A stretch of 60,185 bases of DNA from an uncultured Collinsella sp. (GTDB lineage: Bacteria > Actinomycetota > Coriobacteriia > Coriobacteriales > Coriobacteriaceae): NCBI GenBank assembly GCA_900759565.1, contig CAAEVV010000002.1, forward strand, positions 1 to 60,185, given 5' to 3'. Below the pieces are notes generated by a model that worked only from the letters and a program-made list of their open reading frames with translations, was not told where the DNA came from and made no database searches. Both the position numbers and the translations under genes were made by a program. Below are positions 33,289-42,598 of the stretch, piece after piece; within the stretch, counting starts at the first letter, position 1; each line of letters begins with the position of its first letter.

Positions 33289-34959
33289 CTACTCTTTATG
33301 GCTGCCACCTCCCCGCTTGACCAGGAGCGCGACCACGATGAGCGCGGCTCCGGCGACCGCTGCGGCGGCCGCGGCGTACATTGCCATATCGCCAGTCGAG
33401 GGCATAAAGCCTCCGGTGGTAATGCTAGGGGGTGTGCCGGTGGGCGTGTTGATGAGCGACGCCTCCAGGCTGCCCGTCGACCCGTCCGCGCTGTCGGCGC
33501 GCAGGGGCGACTCGGCCGTGATGGTGAGCTTGGGCTTGGCGGCGGCCACCTGGTCGACGTCCAGGCCCTCGGCCTTAACCGTCACGGAGCGCGTGCTCTT
33601 AAAGGCGGTGTAGCCCTTGGGCGCCTTGAGCTCGCGGACCTCCAGCTTGCCCGAGTCCACGCCCGAGACGGTCACGCGGCCGTCCTCGCCCGTGGTGACG
33701 GTGGCCTTGCCATCCGCATCCCACGTGCCGTCGGCCGCCAGTGTGCGACCGCGGTCGTCGGCGATGCTCAGGACCGCCCCGGCAAGCGGCTTGTCGCCGT
33801 CGCTGCCGCGCTTGGTGAGCGCGAGATCCCAGGTGTAGGCGCACGCATCGTCGCTCGGCGTGCGGGTGAAGCCGGCATCGCCGGACTGGTCGGCAAAGGA
33901 AGAGCGCGGGTAGCGCAGGTAGACCTCGTTGGGGTTGCCCTTCGCGATGCCGTGGTTGCATGCGCTGTTGAGCGGCGCGTTGTACACGGCAACCACGCGG
34001 GCGCCCGCGGTAAAGGCGTCGGTCCCGCCGAGCGCGGCGATCAGGTCGCCGGTGCGCACGGTGAAGGTCTTGCCGTCGGCCGCCACTTTGGTGGCGCACT
34101 GGGCCGTGATGTCGGTCCAGCCCTTCGCGGGCTCGGTGCCGGCGCGGCCGTCCTTACCGGTCTGGACCACGTCGAAGCCGCCGTCCGCGCCCGCCGCCGC
34201 GTACACGCGCATGCTCGCGGCCACCTTGGAGGGGTCGAGCCCCGCGCTCATGGTGTCGACGAACCGAACCGTATAGGTGTCGTAGGCCGTGAGGCCCGCC
34301 GGGACCGTGGCCGAGAGGCGCCAGTACAGGTCGTCGGCGACCGTGGCGTCGGCGGCCTTCTGCCATGCGGCGGCGCCGTCCTCCAGCACATGCTTGGACA
34401 CCTTGGGGGTCGCCGCCTTGGGCTTGACGGTGACGGCGCTGCCGCCGACCAGGGCCATGATCGGCGCGGTACCGGCCTCGCCCTGGGCGATGGCGTCGTC
34501 GTCGGCGACGATGAGCCAGTAGCCGCAGGGCAGCTCGGCCGTCGTGCCCGCGTTAAGGGCCACGGACACGGCGCCAGAGCTCTGGAGGGAACGAGCGAGC
34601 TGTGCGCTCAGCGCGCTCGTAAGGTGGGAATCGGTGTTGAGCCACTCGGCAGCTTCCTGCGCGGTGGTCTGGGATTTGGGCATACCGGCGCTGTGCAGCA
34701 CAGGCAGCGCGGCGTCGCGCACGGTGTCGCTTGCCCAGGCGAGGTCGGTGGCGATCTTGGCGTCGCTGTCGCCGTCGACGACGTTGGCGCTAAAGATCTG
34801 GTAGGCGTCGTAGCTGCGCGCCACGGTGCCGCTCACCGTGATGGAACCGGTCGAGGTCGGCGCGGCCTGCGCGGAAGCGGGGAACACAACCGCGCAGGTG
34901 CCGATCAGGAGGGCAAGCAGCGCAAACAAGATCGGGAAGGAGCAAACTTTCTTATTCAC
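33289..34959 (-). CDS. Second pilin/adhesin subunit, MPSTG-anchored
   Basis: A 556-residue secreted wall protein, GC-rich. Signal peptide FALLALLIGTCAVVFPASAQA; N-terminal pilin domain with SYDAYQIFSANVV, parallel to GYQIFNADV of the major pilin; lysine strand TPKVSKHVLED; Cna-B-like domain KPLAGAVLSIAD with E-box VRELKAPKGY; sorting signal FMPSTGD, helix, basic tail. Start is GTG at 34959 with GGGAGG upstream; it overlaps the adhesin stop by 8 bp, so the two are coupled. Probably a basal or alternative shaft subunit. Confidence 0.85.
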   Translation of the reverse strand: MNKKVCSFPILFALLALLIGTCAVVFPASAQAAPTSTGSITVSGTVARSYDAYQIFSANVVDGDSDAKIATDLAWASDTVRDAALPVLHSAGMPKSQTTAQEAAEWLNTDSHLTSALSAQLARSLQSSGAVSVALNAGTTAELPCGYWLIVADDDAIAQGEAGTAPIMALVGGSAVTVKPKAATPKVSKHVLEDGAAAWQKAADATVADDLYWRLSATVPAGLTAYDTYTVRFVDTMSAGLDPSKVAASMRVYAAAGADGGFDVVQTGKDGRAGTEPAKGWTDITAQCATKVAADGKTFTVRTGDLIAALGGTDAFTAGARVVAVYNAPLNSACNHGIAKGNPNEVYLRYPRSSFADQSGDAGFTRTPSDDACAYTWDLALTKRGSDGDKPLAGAVLSIADDRGRTLAADGTWDADGKATVTTGEDGRVTVSGVDSGKLEVRELKAPKGYTAFKSTRSVTVKAEGLDVDQVAAAKPKLTITAESPLRADSADGSTGSLEASLINTPTGTPPSITTGGFMPSTGDMAMYAAAAAAVAGAALIVVALLVKRGGGSHKE

Positions 34960-37900
34960 GACGCTTACCTCCCTTCGCATTCGCCTTGCGACGAATGTGC
35001 ATCCAGGCCGCAGCAGCGCAAAGCACCGCCGCGCCGGCAAGGTACGTCAGAGTGACGCCCGACATACCAGAAAGGGGCAAAGAGGTAGAGTAGGTGTTGG
35101 TGAAGGTGGAGGCGGGAATGGCGTCGGGCGCGGCGGCGGAGGGTTCAACCACGACGCCCTGCCCGTTCTCGCCAAGGGTGTTGCCCATGTCGTCCTTCAT
35201 CTGCGTAACGGTGGTAGAGGTGGTAAGACCGGTGTACTTGCCAGTGGTCTCATTCATGACGGCCTTCACCGTGACGGCAACCTGGTACTCGGCCTTGGAG
35301 TAGCGGAGCTTATCGATGGCACCGGTGGTAGGCGCGACCTCCTTCACCGTGTAGGTGTAGGTCCTGGCGTAGTCACCCGCCGTACCGGTGGTATCGGACA
35401 GGTGCGACTTGTTGAACGTCATGGCGCCAAAGGTCGCCGTGATGTTGTTGGGCTTGGCGGCGTCGGTCTCCCCTGCTGCGGGTGCAATGGAGAGGTCTGC
35501 CGGGTTAGGAATGGGCACGTTGGTTGCGTAATCCCCCGTAGCCTCGATGTTGAAGTCGAACGCAACGTATTTCCCGCTGGAATCCTTCGGCCAGTCCGTA
35601 TTACGGACGGACTTAGTCACCGGGATTTCCACGGACGTGGTGGTGAGAGAATCGGAGATGTACGTAGTGCCCTCAACAATGCTCGGTTTCTTTCCCTCGG
35701 TCCACGCAATGGAACCGTCCGCCTTGGACACCGTGAACTCGTAGGTTGTCTGGTTCAGCTCGTAGCCAAACGGCGCCTGGGTCTCCGTGAGCGTGTACGT
35801 GCCCGGCAGCAGACCCTCGAGCTTGAACTTGCCATCGGCGGGATCAGAATCTGCCCACTTGTTGCTGACAGCTTCCGCATTCGTATCGTTATCAATCACA
35901 GTCAGGGATGCAGCGTCCGGAATTTCGGCACCATCGGCATCCTTTACCTTGGTAAGCGCCCACTCGGAACCAGCCAAAGGAGTGTGTCCCGTGTCGCTCT
36001 CCTCAACCTTGGTCCAAGACACCGTACCGGTGATCTTGGTGTTGGAGATGGCGCCCGTGGTGTTGGAATCATCGAATGAAACGAGCTTATTTCCGTTCAC
36101 CGTGTCCACATGACCCTGAACATAGTTCACCTGCTCGCCGGTGTTGTTCATGGTTGCGTAGTAGATGGTGTCCGACTTCTGATAACCAGCCGGCGCCTTG
36201 ACCTCGCGAATGTAGTACGTGAAGTAGTCTTTATCGTTGGGATCGCCAATTTTGGCCTTCTGATTCAAATAGTTGAACTGAAGCTCGCCATCATCCGAAG
36301 AGTAATCATTGGCACCGCCATCCGTTACCGTAACGATGGGATACGTTTCATTCTTGGCATCATCGACAGTGCCGTATATCGTCCACGAGGAACCAGAAAG
36401 CGGCGTCATGCCGTCCGCAGCGTCGACCTTGCTCCACGCAATGGCAGAGCCGTCCGGTGTATACGACCCAGACCACGGGAAGTTGTGACGCTCCTGATCC
36501 ATATCGATGACGGAAGCCGAGTTACCCTCGAGATTTGTGAAGTTGTACGCGATCTTAGGGTTGTTCATCATGAAATCTTCGCCCACGTACACACGACCGT
36601 TGGTGGTCACATGGTCGTCGAAGCTTCCGTTGGGAACGAGAATCGATCCGAGCATAGCAGCGGCGGGGTCATCGTCGGTCCACTTGCCGTCCCCGCCGCC
36701 ATTGCCCCAGTCGCTTCTACCCTCGCCCGCAATGCCACCACGGATGGTGAGGCTCGTGGTATCGACAAAATTCCACATGATGGACTGGGAGGCCAGCGAG
36801 TATTTCGCGCGAAGGTCTTTATCGGCGTTACTCTCATAACCGCGAGATATTTCTGTATCGCCCCACCAGAAGCGCCAGCCATTGTGGAACTCGACAGGAC
36901 CAGCACCTGTAACGTTCACGACAATGGATGCGCCTTCGGGGACATTGGTGAACTTAAAGTCGACGCCGCGGTAGTAGACGCCATCCTTCAAGTTGGAGAG
37001 CTCGGAACCGGCAATGGTGAAGACCTGTTGCATAGAAGTTCCATCGCCGGTAAAGGTGATAAGTCGCTCGGTGTTGCAAATCTTATAGTTCGGGATTCTG
37101 GTATCAAGCGCACCGGAAACAGACTTCTCACTACCATCGAAAGTGAGTGTATAGCTTGTTCCCTTGTTATCGTACTTGTTGATTGCGTAGCTGTTGTCGC
37201 TAATTGCGGAACCATCCGTAACTGTGCCGGTATTTGCAAACGAGGCGAGCTGTTTCGATAGCTTCGAGAGGTATCCATCTGCACCGTTGTAGCTCGAATA
37301 ATCGTTACCGTTAACATTAGTCAAATCAACATTTTGATTGAACAGGTCGCTCTTCAGAGCATCCGAGCCCTCGAACCAATTACCTTGCTTTTTCACGACA
37401 GACTGGCGCCCGGTGTTAGCATTCGAATCCCAATAGGAATAGGTAATGGGACCGGCGATCTGCGCGGTATAGTCATAGCCAGGGTGGGAGTCAGTCTGTG
37501 TCGCCTTGCCGACCCAAGCACCCTTGGTCCAAGCACCAACCGTCGCAGTATCTGAGGTCGTTCCCTGACCGGTATTCATGTTCTCAATCAAGCTGTTTAT
37601 GCCGGCGACCGCAAGCACCGTGCTTCCCTCCCTGGGACGAAACTGCGATCCAAAACCAACGGTGCCGAAACGGAAGCCCTGGCCGCCCCAACTCTCCTTG
37701 ATAGGATTCATGGCCAGTTTGCCGTGGACCACGGTAAGGCCCTCCGCCTCAGCGGCATATGAGCCGGTGGGGGCGTTATTCACATCAAGAGTGCTAGTTT
37801 TGTTCGGCTTACCACCGATGTACATGTCGCGGCCGACGTAGGTGGCCACGCCGGGATCGGGGGTGGAGATATCGATATTCGTACCGATACCGATAGACGT

Positions 37901-38194
37901 GGGCTTGTAGATGCCCTTGTTCACAGTAGTAGCCGCGTTCGCAGAGGTGGCGGCGCTATTCTGGTTTTCGGCATCCTCGCTGGTGTTATCTACAGCAGCG
38001 GACTCACTTGAGGAACTCCCCGTTACAGCTTCCTCGGTAGAAACTGTCTGGGTGTCGTTGGCAATGGCCTGCGAGATCGGAGGCATGACGAGCAACAGTA
38101 CCAGGCTCAACACGGAGGCTCCGCACAAAACGCCTGCCAGTACACGGCGCGTCGTTTTTTTACTCTGCTTAGTTTTTTCTGAATTCGCTTTCAT
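34952..38194 (-). CDS. Large tip pilin/adhesin, LPLSG-anchored
   Basis: A 1080-residue secreted protein, first in the pilus operon. Long signal peptide with basic start and LSLVLLLVMPPISQAIA; a Ser/Thr-rich linker (about 50-95); a large N-terminal domain opening TYVGRDMYIGG, like choice-of-anchor-A adhesins; two SpaA/Cna-B-like domains with TPLSGSSWTIYG and TPLAGSEWALTKV and E-boxes YIREVKAPAGY and YTLTETQAPFGY; a C-terminal FctA-like pilin domain; sorting motif LPLSG, helix, basic tail. Size and position suggest the pilus tip. Composition is AT-richer than surrounding genes. Confidence 0.87.
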   Translation of the reverse strand: MKANSEKTKQSKKTTRRVLAGVLCGASVLSLVLLLVMPPISQAIANDTQTVSTEEAVTGSSSSESAAVDNTSEDAENQNSAATSANAATTVNKGIYKPTSIGIGTNIDISTPDPGVATYVGRDMYIGGKPNKTSTLDVNNAPTGSYAAEAEGLTVVHGKLAMNPIKESWGGQGFRFGTVGFGSQFRPREGSTVLAVAGINSLIENMNTGQGTTSDTATVGAWTKGAWVGKATQTDSHPGYDYTAQIAGPITYSYWDSNANTGRQSVVKKQGNWFEGSDALKSDLFNQNVDLTNVNGNDYSSYNGADGYLSKLSKQLASFANTGTVTDGSAISDNSYAINKYDNKGTSYTLTFDGSEKSVSGALDTRIPNYKICNTERLITFTGDGTSMQQVFTIAGSELSNLKDGVYYRGVDFKFTNVPEGASIVVNVTGAGPVEFHNGWRFWWGDTEISRGYESNADKDLRAKYSLASQSIMWNFVDTTSLTIRGGIAGEGRSDWGNGGGDGKWTDDDPAAAMLGSILVPNGSFDDHVTTNGRVYVGEDFMMNNPKIAYNFTNLEGNSASVIDMDQERHNFPWSGSYTPDGSAIAWSKVDAADGMTPLSGSSWTIYGTVDDAKNETYPIVTVTDGGANDYSSDDGELQFNYLNQKAKIGDPNDKDYFTYYIREVKAPAGYQKSDTIYYATMNNTGEQVNYVQGHVDTVNGNKLVSFDDSNTTGAISNTKITGTVSWTKVEESDTGHTPLAGSEWALTKVKDADGAEIPDAASLTVIDNDTNAEAVSNKWADSDPADGKFKLEGLLPGTYTLTETQAPFGYELNQTTYEFTVSKADGSIAWTEGKKPSIVEGTTYISDSLTTTSVEIPVTKSVRNTDWPKDSSGKYVAFDFNIEATGDYATNVPIPNPADLSIAPAAGETDAAKPNNITATFGAMTFNKSHLSDTTGTAGDYARTYTYTVKEVAPTTGAIDKLRYSKAEYQVAVTVKAVMNETTGKYTGLTTSTTVTQMKDDMGNTLGENGQGVVVEPSAAAPDAIPASTFTNTYSTSLPLSGMSGVTLTYLAGAAVLCAAAAWMHIRRKANAKGGKRRE

Positions 38195-38312
38195 CGATGT
38201 CTCCTCCCCAAGAGACCGCGATCTTGCTCTTTCACTATCAAACGTATCTGCGCAACCTGTAATTGCGCACGCTTAGTAATGCATATTGTAACGATTGTTT
38301 GAACATCTAAGC

Positions 38313-38337
38313 AAAAAAACCGCTAGTTTTGTAGCGG
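38313..38337 (-). terminator. Terminator-like hairpin in the pilus leader
   Basis: Minus strand CCGCTA-6 bases-TAGCGG followed by TTTTTTT, 119 bp upstream of the adhesin start codon and in the same direction. The surrounding 38195-38653 stretch is AT-rich and gene-free, with palindromes TTTGCTC/GAGCAAA (38462-38477) and CGGTCGAT/ATCGACCG (38488-38504). It may either end transcription arriving from the HAD gene or attenuate the pilus operon. Confidence 0.65.
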
Positions 38338-38653
38338 ATTCTCAATTCTCTTGACATTTGCTCGGATTTACCTTCGTTTATTCGCTATGAAATATCTATT
38401 TCTACTGGTAATTAAGCTAGTTATCAGTTTTTTAATAGCAATTTATTTATTTGCACAACATTTTGCTCAAGAGCAAACATCCTGTGAACGGTCGATAATC
38501 GACCGTGAGCGGTAGGTCATTAACCGGGAGGAATAGGCTACCAAATTGATGGGAATATCTTTAACCCATCGGTAGTTAGAAACGTAATGTTCAGACAACC
38601 ATATCTGAATTTGCGCGCAGATTTTAGGCATCAATTCGCCCAAATCGCCTGAG

Positions 38654-38688
38654 ACCACCGCAAAGGAGCCTGTCCCCTTTGCGGTGGT
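38654..38688 (-). repeat. GGGACAG-loop hairpin, copy b
   Basis: Perfect arms ACCACCGCAAAGG and CCTTTGCGGTGGT enclose a loop with GGACAGGCT on the minus strand. It begins 12 bp after the HAD gene stop, the same spacing as copy a after the sortase gene. Confidence 0.85.
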
Positions 38689-38700
38689 TCTCCCCCGGCG

Positions 38701-39522
38701 CTACAGCAGATGCTCCTCGATAAAGATCGCGATGCCGTCTTTGTCGTTGCTCGCGGTTACAAAGTCGGCGGCGGCACGGGTGGCGTCGCTGCCGTTTGCC
38801 ATGGCCACGCCCACGCCGGCGTCAGCCACCATGCAGGTATCGTTGTCCGCATCGCCAAACACGCAGATGTCCTGGAGCTCCATGTCGTTGAGCTCCGCCA
38901 CGCGCACAAGGCCGCGCGTCTTGGACACGCGCGGATCCATGAACTCGTAGAGCCGCTGCGTGGTTTGCAGAGCCGCCGCCTTAACAGTGTCATCGGCAAA
39001 CGTCGACGCCCGCTCAATCACCCGCGGCATCACCTCGGGCGCCATGGTAAACATCACCTTGGGCTGCGGCTCGCGCAACAACTCGGCAAAGTCGACCACC
39101 TTATAGGGCACGCCGTCGACACGCGACAGGTGTTCGACGCACGCATTGCTCTCGGGCACATAGAGCACGCCGTCCCGAGGGCAAACGGGCGTTGCCGGCA
39201 GGCCTGCCATGTGCTCGCAGATGCGCGCGATGGTCTCGCCCGGCAGCGGATAGCTCAGCTCGTTGATGTCGTGCGCGCGGTCGATGACCTCGGCGCCACC
39301 GCAGCCCACGAGCACGTCCACCAGGCCTTCGATGCCCCAGAGCTCGTACATGGCCTCGGTCGCGTGGGCGTCGCGCCCGGTGCACAGGCCAAAGAGCACG
39401 CCGCGCTCGCGCAGGGCGCGGATCGCCGCCACGGTGCGCGGGGACACCGTGTGCTGGCTCGTGAGCAGCGTGCCGTCGATATCGCAGAACACGGCTTTGA
39501 TGTGGCTGAAGGTGGTGTCCAT
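38701..39522 (-). CDS. HAD-superfamily (Cof-type) phosphatase
   Basis: A 273-residue cytosolic sugar-phosphate or pyridoxal-type phosphatase. Motif I FCDIDGTLLTS with the nucleophile Asp; motif II LCTGRDA; motif III Lys near VSKTRG; motif IV FGDADNDTCMVADAGVGVAM. A Cof-type cap lies between motifs II and III. Substrate not predictable. Start at MDTTFSHIK after GAAAGGCCCCC; the frame continues upstream without signals. Confidence 0.9.
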   Translation of the reverse strand: MDTTFSHIKAVFCDIDGTLLTSQHTVSPRTVAAIRALRERGVLFGLCTGRDAHATEAMYELWGIEGLVDVLVGCGGAEVIDRAHDINELSYPLPGETIARICEHMAGLPATPVCPRDGVLYVPESNACVEHLSRVDGVPYKVVDFAELLREPQPKVMFTMAPEVMPRVIERASTFADDTVKAAALQTTQRLYEFMDPRVSKTRGLVRVAELNDMELQDICVFGDADNDTCMVADAGVGVAMANGSDATRAAADFVTASNDKDGIAIFIEEHLL

Positions 39523-39610
39523 GGGGGCCTTTCTGGGTAGCGCGTCGGTGTGGGGTGTATTCGTGAACGGCGTACATGGTATACCAAGGCACGGGCCGTT
39601 GGGGCCCGAT

Positions 39611-39642
39611 CGCCACAAAGGTGCCTGCCCCCTTGTGGTGGC
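39611..39642 (-). repeat. GGGACAG-loop hairpin, copy c (degenerate)
   Basis: CCACAAAGG and CCTTGTGG arms with a loop reading GGGGCAGGCACC on the minus strand, so the usual GGGACAG has one change. Lies between the MFS gene end and the HAD gene start, after palindrome copy 2. Confidence 0.75.
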
Positions 39643-39675
39643 CGAACCCGAAGGGCGGCCTGCCCGGAGCGCAAT

Positions 39676-39734
39676 CCATCACAACATTCGACGTTTTTCG
39701 GCGAAAACGCGATTTCCATCGAATGTTGTGATGG
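39676..39734. repeat. 59-bp palindromic repeat, copy 2
   Basis: Same 16-bp perfect arms as copy 1; the centre matches copy 1 in type (TTTTTCGGCGAAAACGCGAT). It ends 3 bp from the stop codon of the MFS gene. Confidence 0.9.
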
Positions 39735-39737
39735 TTT

Positions 39738-41024
39738 TTACTGCTTTGCGGCACGATCCAAGTGCCGGCGGCCAAACAGCAGCAACGCCGCGGGAACCGC
39801 CGTCACGACCATACCCGCCCCTACGAGCGTCTGCTGCACGCCAAATGTCGCCGCCAGCCAGGGGGCAATCGCCAGCGGGGCCACGCCGGCAAACATGTTG
39901 CCAAAGCTCATGACCGAGTTCACGCGACCGAGCTGCTCGAGAGGAGCCGTCGTTTGCACGATAGTGTTGTGGAGCGGATTGACGACACCCCAGGCAACGC
40001 CCAGGGCGATCTGGCCGATGAGAGCCACGCCCACGTACGGCGTTCCCACGTAGAGCAGGCTTCCCAGACCCACGGACATGAGCGCCACGAGCAGCGTTTT
40101 GAGGCTGACAAAGCGCGCCGGCAAGCGGAGCGCGAGCACGGCACCCAGCACCGCGCCCACGCCCGAGGCCGACGAGAGCCAGCCCATCCACTCAACGCCG
40201 ACGCATAGGACATCGCGATAGAAAAACGACTCGAGCGGATCGAAGGCGCCGTAGCCAAAGTTTGAAAGGAAAATAATGCAGAACAGCAGGGCGAGGACGC
40301 TGTTGGTGAAGACTGTCTTGATGCTGGTCACGAAGGTGACGCGGGTGGATTTACTGGAGTCGGAGCTTTGACTGGCAGTACTTGCCGTTGTGCTGCTATC
40401 CGCGGGAGTACTTTCGCGCGTGGCGACGCGACCTGCTTGCGACCTAAAGCCCCAACCGGCGACGAGCGCCAGTACGGCAAAGAGCATCATGAGCACAAAC
40501 ACCGCGCGCGACGACGCGGCCGCCGCGACAAAGCCGCCCAGCGTGGGGCCGACGATAATGCTCACGTTGGAGAACATGGTTATGGCGGAGTTGATGTCTT
40601 TGAGCTCGCCGGGGTCGTCGGTGAGATACGCCGGATAGGACGTGGCGATGGGCTGGGCGAATCCCATCACAAAGCCCAGGAGTACCGCGCCGGCAAGGAC
40701 TGTTCCGGTCGCGCTGCCAAAGGCGAGGATTGCCGCGCCGGTTGCCAGCGTGCCCACGATGCTCAGCAAGAAATGCCGGCACGGACCCCAGACGTCGAGC
40801 GCCGCGCCACCCGCAAAGGATCCCAAGATCACGAATACGTTCATAAAAAGGACGGCCAGCGATGTCGCCACGACCGAGGCATCGTCTGCATAGGTGAGCG
40901 TTCCGATGACGCCGATAAAGTAGCTGGTCTGAAAACCGGTGTAGATGAGAAAGCGCATCGCAACCAGGCGCTTGGCCTGCACGGAAAGCGATGGTTGAGG
41001 CTTTGAGAAAAGAGAGGAGAGCAT
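39738..41024 (-). CDS. Major facilitator superfamily transporter
   Basis: A 428-residue inner-membrane carrier with about 12 predicted helices and a long Ser/Thr-rich central loop (about 215-240). It resembles drug-efflux-like MFS carriers (GGAALDVWGPCRHF between helices 2 and 3). Substrate unknown. Start at MLSSLFSK because CAAGGAG lies six bases upstream; two earlier in-frame ATGs are less well placed. Monocistronic, with repeats on both sides. Confidence 0.87.
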   Translation of the reverse strand: MLSSLFSKPQPSLSVQAKRLVAMRFLIYTGFQTSYFIGVIGTLTYADDASVVATSLAVLFMNVFVILGSFAGGAALDVWGPCRHFLLSIVGTLATGAAILAFGSATGTVLAGAVLLGFVMGFAQPIATSYPAYLTDDPGELKDINSAITMFSNVSIIVGPTLGGFVAAAASSRAVFVLMMLFAVLALVAGWGFRSQAGRVATRESTPADSSTTASTASQSSDSSKSTRVTFVTSIKTVFTNSVLALLFCIIFLSNFGYGAFDPLESFFYRDVLCVGVEWMGWLSSASGVGAVLGAVLALRLPARFVSLKTLLVALMSVGLGSLLYVGTPYVGVALIGQIALGVAWGVVNPLHNTIVQTTAPLEQLGRVNSVMSFGNMFAGVAPLAIAPWLAATFGVQQTLVGAGMVVTAVPAALLLFGRRHLDRAAKQ

Positions 41025-41197
41025 GGAGACTCCTTGTTTCATACGAATGCGGGCGGCGGGCATTCGCCACCGTCTGTCAAATCAATCTATCCGCATGAAA
41101 CATTAAGGACGCATCTAGCCCCTTCTCTCCGTTTTTCGCCCGTCATGAACTACTTGGTAGATTGTAAGGCATGTCCCACACATGTACTAAAGCAAAA

Positions 41198-41232
41198 ACC
41201 ACCACAAAGGTGCTTGGCCCCTTTGTGGTGGA
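41198..41232 (-). repeat. GGGACAG-loop hairpin, copy d (loop variant)
   Basis: Arms CCACCACAAAGG and CCTTTGTGGTGG are perfect; the loop reads GGCCAAGCA on the minus strand, diverged from GGACAGGCA. Lies downstream of the moa operon, directly after the variant hairpin at 41251. Confidence 0.8.
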
Positions 41233-41250
41233 AGTGACGTTTGCCCAGAT

Positions 41251-41291
41251 AAAACCTGCCAAAATAAACCTGTCCCTTTTTGGCAGGTTTT
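41251..41291 (-). repeat. GGGACAG-loop hairpin with different arms
   Basis: Minus strand AAAACCTGCCAAAA, loop containing GGGACAGG, TTTTGGCAGGTTTTAT. The arms are unrelated to copies a-e, only the loop motif is kept. It overlaps the stop codon of the moaC-mobB gene and ends in a U-rich tract, so it can act as that operon's terminator. Confidence 0.8.
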
Positions 41292-42594
41292 AGGCCAGAT
41301 GATCTTGGATCAGATCACAAATGGCTCGGGCGTCGTTGATGTTGATAGCTCGGGTCGCAAAGCCGGCGTCGAAGGCCTGACGCGCCAGGGCTTCGTTGCA
41401 GGCAAGGGCCAGCGTGTGACCGTCGACCAGGTCGAGCGAGCTCTTGCCGCGCAGACGGTCGACACCGGAGCGCGCAACCACGATGTTGTCGAAGCCCTCG
41501 GTCTTGTAGCCCTCGATGATCACCACGTCGACATCGTTGTAGCGCGACAGCAGCTCGCGCGCGGGCATCTCGTCCTCCTCGCGCGTGTCGGCGTACTCCG
41601 CCCAGCGTGTGGCGCAGATGAGGCCCACGTGCTTGGAGCCGGCTTGGTGATGGCGCCAGGTGTCCTTAGCGGGCACGTCGATATCAAAGCCGTGATGCCC
41701 ATGATGCTTGAGCGAACCCACGCGCAGGCCGCGGCGGGTGAGCTCGGCGATAACCTTCTCGACGAGCGTAGTCTTGCCCGAGTTTTGGTAGCCGATAAAC
41801 GCGATCGCGGGGACGGCCGGTGTCGGAGCTGCGGACGAAACGGCGACGGGTGCGCTCGCGGGTGCGTTACCGTCTGCGGCGGCAGCCTCAACAGCGGCGG
41901 CCTGACGTTCGGCACGATCCCACACCCCCGAGCGGCCGCCCTCCTTGTGCAGCAGGCGCACGTCGACGATCTCCATGCCGCGATCGACGGCCTTGCACAT
42001 GTCGTAGATGGTCAGACACGCGGCACTCGCGCCGGTCAGGGCCTCCATCTCGATACCCGTCTTGCCCGTCACGCCGGCCGTAACCAGCACGTGAAAGCCG
42101 ACCTGTCCGTCCGCGCGCGCCGGCGCCCAGCCCTCGGGCACATCCTCGGCAGTCGTTCCCGCCGGAGCGATGGGCGCAATGTCGCACTTGCTCTTGGTAA
42201 TGAGCAACGGATGGCACATGGGGATGATATCGCTCGTGCGTTTGATGGCCATGATGCCCGCCACACGCGCGCAGGCGAGCACATCGCCCTTTTTGGCGCG
42301 GTCCTGCAGCACCATGGTCTGCGTCTCGGGGTGCATGAGGATGGTGCCCTCGGCGATGGCGATGCGATGGGTCTCGGCCTTGTCGGACACGTCGACCATG
42401 CGCACCTCGCCCTTGGCGTCCACGTGCGTCAGCTCGTCGCGACGGGCGTCGCGGTCGGGCTCGGTGGCAGCACTGGCAGTCGGCTGCGCGGACACGTCGG
42501 CGCTGCCAGCATTCGCCGCAGCCGTGACTTTGTGGGCAGACATCGCGGCCCTGCGAGCGGCCTTGGTGGCATCGGCGTACCTGCTCTTGGCCAT
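41290..42594 (-). CDS. MoaC-MobB fusion protein for molybdenum cofactor synthesis
   Basis: A 434-residue two-domain protein. Residues about 55-220 are MoaC, cyclic pyranopterin monophosphate synthase (IPMCHPLL, KTGIEMEALTG, DMCKAVDRGME). An Ala/Pro-rich linker (about 225-260) leads to MobB, the GTP-binding partner of MobA (Walker A GYQNSGKTTL near 265, then SLKHHGH). Start at MAKSRY after GAGGATGATCAT. It begins 4 bp after the moaA stop. The N-terminal 50 residues are Ala-rich and unassigned. No other Moco genes are in the window. Confidence 0.92.
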   Translation of the reverse strand: MAKSRYADATKAARRAAMSAHKVTAAANAGSADVSAQPTASAATEPDRDARRDELTHVDAKGEVRMVDVSDKAETHRIAIAEGTILMHPETQTMVLQDRAKKGDVLACARVAGIMAIKRTSDIIPMCHPLLITKSKCDIAPIAPAGTTAEDVPEGWAPARADGQVGFHVLVTAGVTGKTGIEMEALTGASAACLTIYDMCKAVDRGMEIVDVRLLHKEGGRSGVWDRAERQAAAVEAAAADGNAPASAPVAVSSAAPTPAVPAIAFIGYQNSGKTTLVEKVIAELTRRGLRVGSLKHHGHHGFDIDVPAKDTWRHHQAGSKHVGLICATRWAEYADTREEDEMPARELLSRYNDVDVVIIEGYKTEGFDNIVVARSGVDRLRGKSSLDLVDGHTLALACNEALARQAFDAGFATRAININDARAICDLIQDHLA

Positions 42595-42598
42595 ATGA

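Noticed and set aside
33298..35055. 585-residue plus-strand frame opposite the second pilin gene
   Set aside because: Antisense shadow of a GC-rich gene that has a signal peptide, pilin domains and a sorting signal.
38467..38658. 63-residue minus-strand frame upstream of the pilus operon
   Set aside because: No Shine-Dalgarno, arginine/serine-rich shadow-like composition, and it overlaps palindromes.
38195..38700. Invertible (phase-variable) promoter for the pilus operon
   Set aside because: No pair of long inverted repeats flanks the promoter region and no recombinase gene is near.
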